This document shows, piece by piece, positions 1 to 6,754 of a stretch of DNA of 8,235 bases (position 1 is its first letter; each line of letters begins with the position of its first letter). A model generated the notes under the pieces. It made no database searches and was not told the origin of the DNA. It worked only from the letters and a program-made list of their open reading frames with translations. The DNA comes from DAOUAJ01 sp034433615 (GTDB lineage Bacteria > Chloroflexota > Anaerolineae > DUEN01). The DNA lies in NCBI GenBank assembly GCA_034433615.1, contig DAOUAJ010000002.1, positions 1-8,235 of the forward strand, in the 5' to 3' direction. The position numbers were made by a program, and so were the translations under genes.

Positions 1-41
1 CCCTTAGGCTTTTGAGCGTAGCAGAAGGGGGTCCTCCGCGG

Positions 42-71
42 CTGTAGCCTGTTCCCTGTATCAGGCTACAG
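42..71. repeat. Perfect 10-bp inverted repeat (hairpin)
   Basis: CTGTAGCCTG (42-51) is exactly mirrored by CAGGCTACAG (62-71) around a 10-nt loop. There is no T-run after the right arm, so it is not a typical Rho-independent terminator. It lies about 50 bp upstream of the operon promoter. It could be the tail of an upstream transcription unit, an intergenic repeat element, or an operator. The palindrome is seen directly, but its role is unknown. Confidence 0.6.
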
Positions 72-90
72 GCCAGGGACGGCGGCAAGG

Positions 91-108
91 GGAGGGGATT
101 TTCCCTCC
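91..108. repeat. Short 6-bp hairpin next to the -35 box
   Basis: GGAGGG (91-96) and CCCTCC (103-108) form an inverted repeat around GATTTT. The element ends 10 bp before the -35 hexamer at 119, a position where an operator or the end of an upstream transcript could lie. The stem is short and could be chance. I see no further gene or RNA in positions 1-118. Confidence 0.35.
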
Positions 109-118
109 GGGATAGTGA

Positions 119-147
119 TTGACAGCGCCCCAGTATAATGTTAAAAT
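119..147 (+). promoter_or_regulatory. Predicted sigma70-type promoter of the ABC importer operon
   Basis: TTGACA (119-124) is followed after exactly 17 bp by TAAAAT (142-147), which predicts a start near 153-155. A perfect TATAAT (134-139) lies inside the spacer, but only 9 bp from the TTGACA. It would need another -35, and GATAGT at 111-116 is a poor match. Two overlapping starts about 8 nt apart are therefore possible. This is the only strong promoter seen upstream of the six-gene block, so it is the likely operon promoter. It implies a leader of about 190 nt. Confidence 0.7.
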
Positions 148-177
148 AAGGATGAAGTGTGGGACTGTCCTGAAACC

Positions 178-278
178 GGACTTTGGACATACGTTCCCAC
201 CCTACCAGGAGGCTTCAGCCGGTCACCCTACAGGATATAGCCCGCCTAAAGGCTCGACTCCAGAATCGTCCAAAGTCC
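178..278 (+). promoter_or_regulatory. Structured 5' leader with 11-bp long-range inverted repeat
   Basis: GGACTTTGGAC (178-188) and GTCCAAAGTCC (268-278) are perfect reverse complements separated by 79 nt inside the predicted leader. Other pairings compete with this stem: GTGGGA (159-164) with TCCCAC (195-200), GTCC (167-170) with GGAC (178-181), and GCTCGA (252-257) with TCGAGC (319-324), which lies just before the ribosome site. I recognise no known riboswitch class. Attenuation or translation control is an inference only. Confidence 0.4.
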
Positions 279-331
279 AACTGAAATAAAGTACCGAACT
301 GCCAGGAAGCAGAACCTCTCGAGCGTGAAAT

Positions 332-339
332 GAGGAGGG
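332..339 (+). promoter_or_regulatory. Ribosome binding site fixing the TTG start of the first permease
   Basis: GAGGAGGG lies 7 nt before TTG at 347. No ATG or GTG in this frame has a comparable ribosome site near the expected N terminus, so this site decides the start. GAGC (321-324) and GCTC (339-342) could form a weak 4-bp stem enclosing it. Confidence 0.75.
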
Positions 340-346
340 CTCTACT

Positions 347-1426
347 TTGACCACTTCCGCACCTGCGATTCCGGTGGGCGCTGTTCGGCCCAGAGTGAGC
401 CTGTGGACGCGCTTCGTCCGCAACTTCTGGGTGCGGCGGGTCGCGAAGGCACTTTTCACCATCTTCGTAGTCATCACCCTGACATTCTTCCTGGTGCGGC
501 TGATGCCAGGCAATCCGGTCGAAGTGTTCATTAACGGCCTCATGCAACAATATGGCTTTTCATACGACGAGGCTAAAAACCAGGCGGCCGCTCTCTTTGC
601 CATTGACCTTGATGCTCCCCTTTACCTGCAATATTTGAGTTACCTTCGCAGCCTGCTGCAAGGCGACCTGGGCACATCACTTCTCTCGTCGGGCATCCCC
701 GTCTCGAACATCATCCTGCGTTTCCTGCCCTGGACGATTTTCAGCGTGGGTCTTGGTTTGTGCATCAGTTTCACTTTGGGGATTGTCTTGGGCATGATCA
801 TGGCTTACCGCCGCGAGTCAGCCGCCGATCACGTGCTCTCTGCCCTGGCCTCGGTGCTGAGTTCTGTACCTAACTACCTGATCGCCATGATGCTGGTGGT
901 GTTCCTGGGCGTGCAATGGAAGCTGGTGAACGTTGCTGCTATGCGTGGGTCCATGTCTCCTGGTGTCCAGCCAGGCTTTAGCTGGCCATTTGTCAGAGAT
1001 GTCCTGTATCATGCCTCACTGCCCATCGTCACCTACGTGATTACGACCATCGGGACGTGGATGCTAACCATGAAAAGCAGTACGATCAGCACGCTGGGAG
1101 AGGATTATGTGATCGTAGCCAAGGCCAGGGGGCTGCCGGAGCGGCGCATCACCACTGCCTACGTGGGACGCAATGCGGCTCTACCCCTCTTCACCCAGTT
1201 GACTATCGCCATCGGCTTCATTGTCGGTGGGTCGCTATTGATCGAGTCCATCTTCGTTTACCAGGGGATCGGCCTGGTCCTGCTCAATAGCATCGCCCAG
1301 CGAGATTATCCGGTGATGCAAGGGGTCTTCCTCATCGTCACCATCTCTGTGATTGTGGCCAACCTGTTGGCTGACGTCCTGTATAGCCGACTAGACCCAC
1401 GCATCAAACTAACTAAGAGTGAGTGA
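347..1426 (+). CDS. ABC importer permease, DppB/OppB type
   Basis: This is the first inner-membrane subunit of an Opp/Dpp-family importer. It pairs with the second permease to form the substrate channel. The 359-residue product has a basic N-terminal stretch and a first membrane helix near residues 33-52. An extracytoplasmic region follows at about 53-125 and contains GDLGTS at 106-111. Further helices lie near 129-153, 163-188, 222-241, 283-305 and 322-345. The EAA coupling loop, which docks on an ATPase, is at about 252-280 (EDYVIVAKARGLPERRI). The C terminus has the family-typical LDPRIK ending (349-354). Length and layout match the family. Start: TTG at 347 with an excellent ribosome site. 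It is the first gene after the predicted promoter. Its TGA ends 2 nt before the next ATG, so translation is probably coupled. The family call is secure, but the substrate cannot be read from this subunit. Confidence 0.93.
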   Translation: MTTSAPAIPVGAVRPRVSLWTRFVRNFWVRRVAKALFTIFVVITLTFFLVRLMPGNPVEVFINGLMQQYGFSYDEAKNQAAALFAIDLDAPLYLQYLSYLRSLLQGDLGTSLLSSGIPVSNIILRFLPWTIFSVGLGLCISFTLGIVLGMIMAYRRESAADHVLSALASVLSSVPNYLIAMMLVVFLGVQWKLVNVAAMRGSMSPGVQPGFSWPFVRDVLYHASLPIVTYVITTIGTWMLTMKSSTISTLGEDYVIVAKARGLPERRITTAYVGRNAALPLFTQLTIAIGFIVGGSLLIESIFVYQGIGLVLLNSIAQRDYPVMQGVFLIVTISVIVANLLADVLYSRLDPRIKLTKSE

Positions 1427-1428
1427 AG

Positions 1429-2340
1429 ATGGCTTCAGTAGCCGTGACAGAAGAGCGTACTTTCCGCGATGCAATAGACAATTTCTTCCATAACATTACC
1501 ACTTTTCTGCGGGTGATCGCGCGCAACCGGGTGGGGTTTGTCGGATTCCTGGTGGTGATCGGTTTTGTGCTCCTGTCATTGGTAGGCCCTTATTTCGTGA
1601 AGCTAGATCTTAAGACCGACATATCGCAAATCTACCAGACCCCTTCCTGGACACATCCATTGGGCACCGATCACCAGGGGCGCGATATCTGGTCCCAGAT
1701 CGTTCACGGCGGGAGAGATATTCTGTACGTGGCCTTCCTGGCTGGTCTCCTCTCTACGCTCATCGCAGTGACTTTTGGCTCCTTGGCGGCGCTGGCGGGA
1801 GGCGCGGTGGACTCGTTCATTATGACGATCACCGATATCGTCCTGACCATTCCTCAGTTTCCGCTGCTTGCAGTATTAGCAGGGTTCGTGCGCCTCAACA
1901 GCCTCACGCTGCTGGCGATCCTGCTGGCGGTCCTGGGCTGGCCCACCCTGCTGCGAGCTGTGCGCTCGCAAGTGCTCTCGCTCAAAGAGCGAGACTATGT
2001 GGAAGCGGCTGTGGCGTTGGATATGGGCCTGCGCCACATCATTTTCTCGGAGATCATGCCCAACATGATGAGCTACATCGTCATCAGCCTCACGCTGGCG
2101 ATGACAGGGGCTATTTACGCGCAGGTCGGCCTGATCTTCCTGGGGCTGGTGCCCATGTCCGGACAAAATTGGGCGGTGATGATCCAGTTAGCCTGGGTGC
2201 GCGGCGCGATCTTCTTCAAGGACAGCATTTACTACATCATGTCGCCGGTCCTGGCTATCGCTTTCTTCCAGCTTGCCCTGGTCTCCATGACCCGCAGCCT
2301 GGAAGAGGTATTTAACCCGCGTTTGCGAGCGGGGATGTAG
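1429..2340 (+). CDS. ABC importer permease, DppC/OppC type
   Basis: This is the second channel-forming permease of the importer. Counting from ATG 1429 it has 303 residues. The N-terminal OppC-type segment has a helix near residues 33-55. The family hallmark HPLGTDHQGRDIW follows at about 76-88. A helix core runs from about 98 to 285, with the EAA coupling loop at about 187-214 (ERDYVEAAVALDMG). It ends with the usual NPRLR near the C terminus. An in-frame GTG at 1423 would add two residues and overlap the previous TGA. I prefer ATG 1429 because GAG (1421-1423), 5 nt upstream, gives a better ribosome-site spacing. The gene sits 2 nt after the first permease and 15 nt before the first ATPase. 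It is intact, with no missing motifs. Confidence 0.93.
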   Translation: MASVAVTEERTFRDAIDNFFHNITTFLRVIARNRVGFVGFLVVIGFVLLSLVGPYFVKLDLKTDISQIYQTPSWTHPLGTDHQGRDIWSQIVHGGRDILYVAFLAGLLSTLIAVTFGSLAALAGGAVDSFIMTITDIVLTIPQFPLLAVLAGFVRLNSLTLLAILLAVLGWPTLLRAVRSQVLSLKERDYVEAAVALDMGLRHIIFSEIMPNMMSYIVISLTLAMTGAIYAQVGLIFLGLVPMSGQNWAVMIQLAWVRGAIFFKDSIYYIMSPVLAIAFFQLALVSMTRSLEEVFNPRLRAGM

Positions 2341-2355
2341 GTGTAGCGGGAGATT

Positions 2356-3420
2356 ATGGGGATCAATTTGTCATGGCATGTAGAGACTGACGGGGATATC
2401 CCCCTTTCCGTGCAAGACCTGTGGGTGGAGTATTCTACACGGCGCGGGGCTGTGCAGGCTGTGCGCGGTGTCAGCTTTGATGTGTGCCCTGGCGAAAGCC
2501 TCTCCCTCATCGGTGAGAGTGGCTCAGGCAAGACGACCCTGGGGCTTGCTCTGATTCGGTTGTTAGCCGCCACAGCCACTATCCGCCAGGGACAGATCAC
2601 CTATCGGCGCAATGGCCAGGTGTACGACATCCTCTCATTGAGCGAGGAGGAGATGCGCCAGTTCCGGTGGCGGGAATGCGCCATGGTCTTCCAGTCGGCG
2701 TTGAACGCGTTCAATCCGGTCTTGCGCATCTGGGATCAGATTAACGACACGGCTCGCGCTCACGGCGAGACGGATCGAAAGGAAATCTGGCAGCGGGCGC
2801 TGGACCTGATGCGATTCGTTCAACTCGATCCTCAGCGCGTGATTTTATCCTATCCACACGAGCTGAGTGGAGGCATGCGGCAGCGCGTGTTGCTGGCCCT
2901 GGCCCTGTTGTTGAATCCTCAGATTTTGATTTTGGACGAGCCGACCACAGCGCTCGACATCCTGACCCAGCGTTCCATTATTGAGTTACTGCGCCGATTG
3001 AAGGAGGAGCTACACTTTGCCATGATCTTCATTTCCCACGATCTGTCGTTAGCGGCGGAGCTGGCGGATCGGGTGGCGACAATGTACGCCGGGACGATCG
3101 TGGAGCTGGGCGAGGTACACGACATCTTCTACCAGCCGCGCCATCCCTACACGCTGGGGCTGATCCGGGCTGTGCCCACGGTGACAGGGGGGTTCGAAGA
3201 GCTGACATCTATTCCGGGTTCGCCACCTGACCTGATCAACATGCCGCCCGGCTGTAAATTCCACCCGCGTTGCCCATTCGCTACGAAGCGTTGCCAGGAG
3301 GAAGAACCACAGTTGACGAAGGTGGGGGATCATCACTACGCAGCCTGCTTTCACTGGGACATGGTGGCCCAGGAACTGGAACGTAGCCCGGTGCGCCGGA
3401 CCATCAGCACGGGAGATTGA
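2356..3420 (+). CDS. ABC importer ATPase, DppD/OppD type
   Basis: This is one of the two cytoplasmic ATPases that energise the importer. In the 354 residues all nucleotide-binding motifs are intact: Walker A GESGSGKT (53-60), Q-loop Gln113, signature LSGGMRQR (170-177), Walker B LILDEP with Glu195 (191-196), and H-loop His228. The family-specific C-terminal extension begins around HPYTLGL (263-269). It carries four cysteines at 300, 306, 313 and 331 (C-x5-C-x6-C-x17-C), the pattern that holds a [4Fe-4S] cluster in DppD-type proteins. Start: ATG 2356, with GGGAG (2348-2352) only 3 nt upstream. The spacing is short but there is no better in-frame start. The next ATPase begins 1 nt after the stop. 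Length and domain order are normal for the family. Confidence 0.94.
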   Translation: MGINLSWHVETDGDIPLSVQDLWVEYSTRRGAVQAVRGVSFDVCPGESLSLIGESGSGKTTLGLALIRLLAATATIRQGQITYRRNGQVYDILSLSEEEMRQFRWRECAMVFQSALNAFNPVLRIWDQINDTARAHGETDRKEIWQRALDLMRFVQLDPQRVILSYPHELSGGMRQRVLLALALLLNPQILILDEPTTALDILTQRSIIELLRRLKEELHFAMIFISHDLSLAAELADRVATMYAGTIVELGEVHDIFYQPRHPYTLGLIRAVPTVTGGFEELTSIPGSPPDLINMPPGCKFHPRCPFATKRCQEEEPQLTKVGDHHYAACFHWDMVAQELERSPVRRTISTGD

Positions 3421-3421
3421 C

Positions 3422-4408
3422 ATGCCAGAGCCCCTTATCGTGCTTGATCACTTGAGCCGGGCGTTCGGTCGCGGCAAACAACGGGTGACGGCCGTGGACA
3501 GCGTCTCGCTGACCATCGAAGAGGGAGAGATCGTCTGTCTGGTTGGAGAGAGTGGGTGCGGTAAAACGACGACAGGGAGGATGGTGGCAGGGCTACTCAG
3601 CCCTACGGGCGGGCGCATCCTCTTTCGGGGACAGGATATCGGACGACTGAATAGAAAGGCGTTCCGCGACTACCGGCGGGGTGTGCAGATCATCCACCAG
3701 GACCCCTACGCTTCGCTCAACCCGACGCACACCATCTATAAGATCCTGAGTTCGCCGTTGTTTCGCCATGGCCTAGCGTCTAATCACCGGCAGGCCCGTG
3801 CCCGCGTACGAGAGTTAATGGAGATCGTGGACCTGACGCCGCCTGACGAGTTTCTGGACAAATACCCCCATCAATTGAGCGGGGGGCAGCGACAACGGGT
3901 CTCGGTGGCTCGCTCATTGACGGTCAACCCGTCCTTCATCGTAGCCGACGAAGCAGTGTCCATGGTGGATGTGTCTATCCGGGTCTCCTTGCTTAACATG
4001 CTCTATCGGTTGCGAGAGCGGTTGGGGGTTACCTTTCTTTTCATCACTCATGACCTGGCGCTGGCCAAGTATTTCGCCTGGGAGGGACGGATTGCCGTCA
4101 TGTATCTGGGCCGGATCGTTGAGGTGGGGCCAACGCCGGACGTGATCAGCAACCCACAACACCCCTACACCCAGGCTTTACTGGCGGCCGTGCCTGAGGC
4201 AGATCCGGAGGTGACGCGCAAGAAGAAGCGGGTACAGCTCCGCAGCCTGGACATCCCTAGCCTGCTCAACCTGCCGTCGGGCTGCACGTTCCACCCGCGC
4301 TGCCCGCTCTACGAGCCAGGCCTGTGCGACGCGAAACGCCCTCTCCTGGTGACAATCACTGACAGGCATGAGACAGCGTGTCACATGGCTGGGCAGAGGG
4401 TGTGGTAA
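3422..4408 (+). CDS. ABC importer ATPase, DppF/OppF type
   Basis: This is the partner ATPase of the importer, expected to form a heterodimer with the preceding subunit. Its 328 residues contain Walker A GESGCGKT (42-49), Q-loop Gln93 in IHQDPYASLNP, signature LSGGQRQR (152-159), Walker B with catalytic Glu177, and H-loop His210. The usual DEPVSALD stretch reads DEAVSMVD here (176-183), so the Pro after Glu is replaced by Ala. The catalytic residues are kept. The C-terminal extension has cysteines 288, 294, 302 and 320 (C-x5-C-x7-C-x17-C), again compatible with a [4Fe-4S] cluster. Start: ATG 3422, with GGGAG (3411-3415) 6 nt upstream. The SMVD variant recalls ATPases of sugar-importing Opp-like systems, but this is from memory and only suggestive. 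Confidence 0.94.
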   Translation: MPEPLIVLDHLSRAFGRGKQRVTAVDSVSLTIEEGEIVCLVGESGCGKTTTGRMVAGLLSPTGGRILFRGQDIGRLNRKAFRDYRRGVQIIHQDPYASLNPTHTIYKILSSPLFRHGLASNHRQARARVRELMEIVDLTPPDEFLDKYPHQLSGGQRQRVSVARSLTVNPSFIVADEAVSMVDVSIRVSLLNMLYRLRERLGVTFLFITHDLALAKYFAWEGRIAVMYLGRIVEVGPTPDVISNPQHPYTQALLAAVPEADPEVTRKKKRVQLRSLDIPSLLNLPSGCTFHPRCPLYEPGLCDAKRPLLVTITDRHETACHMAGQRVW

Positions 4409-4464
4409 GAGAGCAGGAAGCCGAGGAAGGGAGCGAAACGAGAAGCGGAGAGAGTGCAAAGCGA

Positions 4465-4713
4465 ATGGATCCACAGATCACGCGAGCGGGGTTCCGTATC
4501 GCCTTCTATGTGGTGATGGTTTCCGGCATCATGTTGCTTTTCTTGCAACCAGGGACCGCTGAGTTCGTGGTGGCAGCGATGTCGCTGATGATAGGGGTGT
4601 TCTTCGCTGCGGTCATCGGCGGGCTGGTCTTCCTCACAACGCGCACCGGGCGGTCACAGGCCGCTACGCACGCCGTCCAGCAACATTTCGATCTGAGCGA
4701 CGACGAGCAGTAA
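4465..4713 (+). CDS. Small two-helix membrane protein in the importer operon, function unknown
   Basis: This is an 82-residue protein with two predicted membrane helices, at about 10-27 and 33-57. A polar tail of about 25 residues follows and ends acidic (DLSDDEQ). Both termini are probably on the same side of the membrane. I do not recognise a family. Start: ATG 4465 follows a purine-rich stretch with GGAGAGAG (4447-4454), about 10 nt upstream. The frame is also open from ATG 4378, inside the preceding ATPase gene. That would add 29 polar residues overlapping the ATPase C terminus and is less likely. Its place between the ATPase and binding-protein genes suggests an accessory or assembly role, but nothing in the sequence shows a function. 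Confidence 0.75.
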   Translation: MDPQITRAGFRIAFYVVMVSGIMLLFLQPGTAEFVVAAMSLMIGVFFAAVIGGLVFLTTRTGRSQAATHAVQQHFDLSDDEQ

Positions 4714-4718
4714 GGACA

Positions 4719-4925
4719 ATGGGACAGTTGGAGGTCAAGCTACAACAGGCAGTGGTCAACTGGCATCGTTTCACACCTTCCAACTTCGAATACGACTTTG
4801 ACCAGGGTGAATATCGCCCCTGCCTGATGGCCAACGCAGTTAGCCTGGCAATCTGTTCCCCCAAGGCACGGGGCGTCTTAAGGGCAACGTTGCCCCATTT
4901 TAAACTCATAAGGAGGTTCGTATGA
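4719..4925 (+). CDS. Doubtful 68-codon frame filling the gap before the binding-protein gene
   Basis: This frame starts at ATG 4719, 5 nt after the small membrane gene. It ends in an ATGA overlap with the binding-protein start, which looks like translational coupling. AAGGA (4712-4716) lies only 2 nt before the ATG, which is too close for a good ribosome site. The predicted product is soluble with mixed composition (MGQLEVKLQQAVVNW near the start), with no motif I recognise. Its last 15 codons run through a palindrome and the strong ribosome site of the next gene, which argues that this DNA is regulatory rather than coding. It may be a real small gene, but chance is about as likely. Confidence 0.3.
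   Translation: MGQLEVKLQQAVVNWHRFTPSNFEYDFDQGEYRPCLMANAVSLAICSPKARGVLRATLPHFKLIRRFV
4882..4895. repeat. 14-bp perfect palindrome before the binding-protein gene
   Basis: GGGCAACGTTGCCC is a perfect palindrome followed by CATTTTAA, 14 nt before the AAGGAGGT ribosome site. In RNA it can form a 5-bp stem with an ACGT loop. In DNA it has the symmetry of a repressor site. A GGGGC at 4870-4874 could pair with GCCCC (4892-4896) instead. It may be a weak terminator, an mRNA-processing or stability hairpin, or an operator. No convincing promoter was found in 4714-4921. Confidence 0.5.
4910..4917 (+). promoter_or_regulatory. Perfect Shine-Dalgarno site of the solute-binding protein
   Basis: AAGGAGGT matches the 16S anti-Shine-Dalgarno end in full and lies at normal spacing from ATG 4922. 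It is the strongest ribosome site in the operon, consistent with the need for more binding protein than membrane subunits. Confidence 0.85.
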
Positions 4926-6730
4926 ACAGGGTCAATCGTCGTGAATTCCTTCGTTTGACCGGTGTGACGGTGGCAGGCACCGTGCTAGCCGCTTGTGCGC
5001 CTGTCACACCAGCGCCGGCCCCGCCGGCCGCACCGGTAGTAGAGAAACCGACGGAGAAACCGGCTGTTGCGGCGGAGTTCCATGGCGCCTGGCCGTACCA
5101 GGTGCCACCGGTCGGTCACTACAACATGTGGGTGACGAACGCCCTCACCTTAGGCATCTACCGCAGCCTCATGGAGCAGCCGCTGGCCATGTACATGTGG
5201 GCCGACGGCACCTGGATGCCGCTACTGGCGACCGAGTGGAAGGTGGAACCACCCGACGCGATCACGGTGAAGTTGCGCCAGGGGGTAAAGTGGAGCGACG
5301 GTAGTGACTTCAACGCCGACGACATCTTGGCTACCTATAGCATCGCCCGTTTGATGAACAACGTCGTCTGGCGCTACCTGGACCACGTTGAGAAAATAGA
5401 CGACACCACGGTCAAGTTCGTGATGGCGCGCCCGTCCAGCGTGGTGCTGCGCTACGTCCTGCGGGATATCGTTCCGACCGCTCGTTCCACTTACGGCGAA
5501 TGGGCCAAGAAGGTGGATGAACTGGTGGCGGCTGGTAAGACTCGGGAGTCTGAGGAATGGCAGGCTCTGCTTCAGGAGTTCAACAACTTCCGCCCCGAAA
5601 AGCTGATTGTATCTGGCCCCTTCAACATTGACCAGGCCAGCATCACTGAGGCGCAGTTGACGCTGGTGAAGGTGCCCACCGCCTGGGATGCGGATCAGGT
5701 CAAGTTCGATAAGGTTGTCCTCTACAATGGCGAAACGCCGACGGTGACGCCGCTGGTGATGGCCAAAGATGTGGATTACGCCACCCATGGCTTCCCGCCA
5801 GCCACCGAGAAGGCGTTCATCGAAGGGGGAATTCGTATCATCCGGCCCCCCATCTACTCCGGCCCGGCCGTCTACTTCAACCACGACATCTATCCGTTCA
5901 GCCGGGTGGAAGTCCGCCAGGCCGTCGCCTACGCCATCAACAAGGACGACAACGCCGTGGTCTCCCTGGGCCAGTCCGCGAAGGCACCCAAGTATCAAGC
6001 TGGCTTCAGCGACAACCTGGTGCCGCTGTGGATCCCGGAGGCTGACCTGGCCCGGTTCGAGGAGTACAAGTTCGACACGGCCAAGGCCGAGGCGCTGCTG
6101 ACCGGCATCGGCTTCAAGCGGGACAGCGACGGCGTGTGGGTGGACGACCAGGGGAAGCGCATGGAGTATGAGATGATCTTCCCGGCGGAGTTCGCTGACT
6201 GGGCGGCCGCGGCGGAGAACGCGGCGCAGCAGTTAACGGCCTTCGGCATCAAGACCGCCATCCGCGGCGTAACCTTCACCCAGCAACCTATTGAGGTTGA
6301 CAAGGGCAATTTCCAGCTCGCCATCCAGAACTGGGGCGCCGGCAACCCGCACCCCCACTTCTCCTTTGTTAACGACCTGTTCGTGCACAACTACGTCCAG
6401 GCAGCCGAGGGTAAGGGGATCAACTTCCCGATGAAACAAACGGTGGAGGGCCTGGGTGAGTTGGATCTGGAGGAGATGGTGGTGGCGTCGGCCGATGGGT
6501 TGGACGAGGCGGCGCAGAAGGAGAAGATCGCCAAGGTAGCGCTGGCGTTCAATAAGCTGCTGCCCATTGTTCCGCTGTGGGAGCGCTACGGCAACAACGC
6601 CTCGTTGGACGGCGTCCGTGTCACCGGCTGGCCTGCCGAGGGTGACCCCATCTACAAGAACAGCCCGTACTCGGACAGCTTCGTCATCGTCATGATCCTG
6701 GACGGCCGGCTGCAACCGGTAGCCAGGTAA
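4922..6730 (+). CDS. ABC importer solute-binding lipoprotein, family 5 (OppA/DppA type)
   Basis: This is the extracytoplasmic receptor that captures substrate and delivers it to the permeases. The N terminus has a twin-arginine motif (NRREFLRL, 5-12), a short hydrophobic stretch, and a lipobox LAAC with acceptor Cys25. It is therefore probably exported folded by Tat and lipid-anchored. A Pro/Ala-rich linker spans about 26-50. The family 5 binding domain covers roughly 90-555, with its hallmark LRQGVKWSDG followed by NADDILATY at 118-139. The protein has 602 residues, somewhat longer than classical dipeptide-binding proteins and within the range of oligopeptide or oligosaccharide binders. The start is fixed by a perfect AAGGAGGT site. 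It is the last gene of the importer operon and is followed by a strong terminator. The family call is secure, but the ligand (peptide, oligosaccharide or other) is unresolved. Confidence 0.94.
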   Translation: MNRVNRREFLRLTGVTVAGTVLAACAPVTPAPAPPAAPVVEKPTEKPAVAAEFHGAWPYQVPPVGHYNMWVTNALTLGIYRSLMEQPLAMYMWADGTWMPLLATEWKVEPPDAITVKLRQGVKWSDGSDFNADDILATYSIARLMNNVVWRYLDHVEKIDDTTVKFVMARPSSVVLRYVLRDIVPTARSTYGEWAKKVDELVAAGKTRESEEWQALLQEFNNFRPEKLIVSGPFNIDQASITEAQLTLVKVPTAWDADQVKFDKVVLYNGETPTVTPLVMAKDVDYATHGFPPATEKAFIEGGIRIIRPPIYSGPAVYFNHDIYPFSRVEVRQAVAYAINKDDNAVVSLGQSAKAPKYQAGFSDNLVPLWIPEADLARFEEYKFDTAKAEALLTGIGFKRDSDGVWVDDQGKRMEYEMIFPAEFADWAAAAENAAQQLTAFGIKTAIRGVTFTQQPIEVDKGNFQLAIQNWGAGNPHPHFSFVNDLFVHNYVQAAEGKGINFPMKQTVEGLGELDLEEMVVASADGLDEAAQKEKIAKVALAFNKLLPIVPLWERYGNNASLDGVRVTGWPAEGDPIYKNSPYSDSFVIVMILDGRLQPVAR

Positions 6731-6754
6731 GGCTGTTCTTCAGAAGCTGCACAG

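Noticed and set aside
42..108. Hairpins at 42-71 and 91-108 considered as a CRISPR remnant or terminator
   Set aside because: There is only one copy of each arm pair, with no regular spacers and no T-run. They are recorded only as inverted repeats.
215..603. Two overlapping minus-strand frames of 111 and 126 codons across the operon leader and first permease start
   Set aside because: They overlap each other and the well-supported permease gene, have no recognisable motifs, and lack credible ribosome sites. They are shadow frames of GC-rich DNA.
4378..4464. Upstream start that would extend the small membrane protein to 111 residues
   Set aside because: The extra 29 residues are polar, overlap the ATPase C terminus and lack a good ribosome site. 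ATG 4465 gives a natural short N terminus before the first helix.
5222..5998. 258-codon minus-strand frame inside the binding-protein gene
   Set aside because: It is long, but it lies wholly antisense to a clear family 5 binding protein. Its product is His/Asp/Val-rich with no domain, as expected of a shadow frame.
5680..6260. Stretch of the binding-protein gene that looks richer in GC at third codon positions
   Set aside because: The frame and domain are continuous, and the shift is mild and judged only by eye. It is not enough to claim recombination or transfer.
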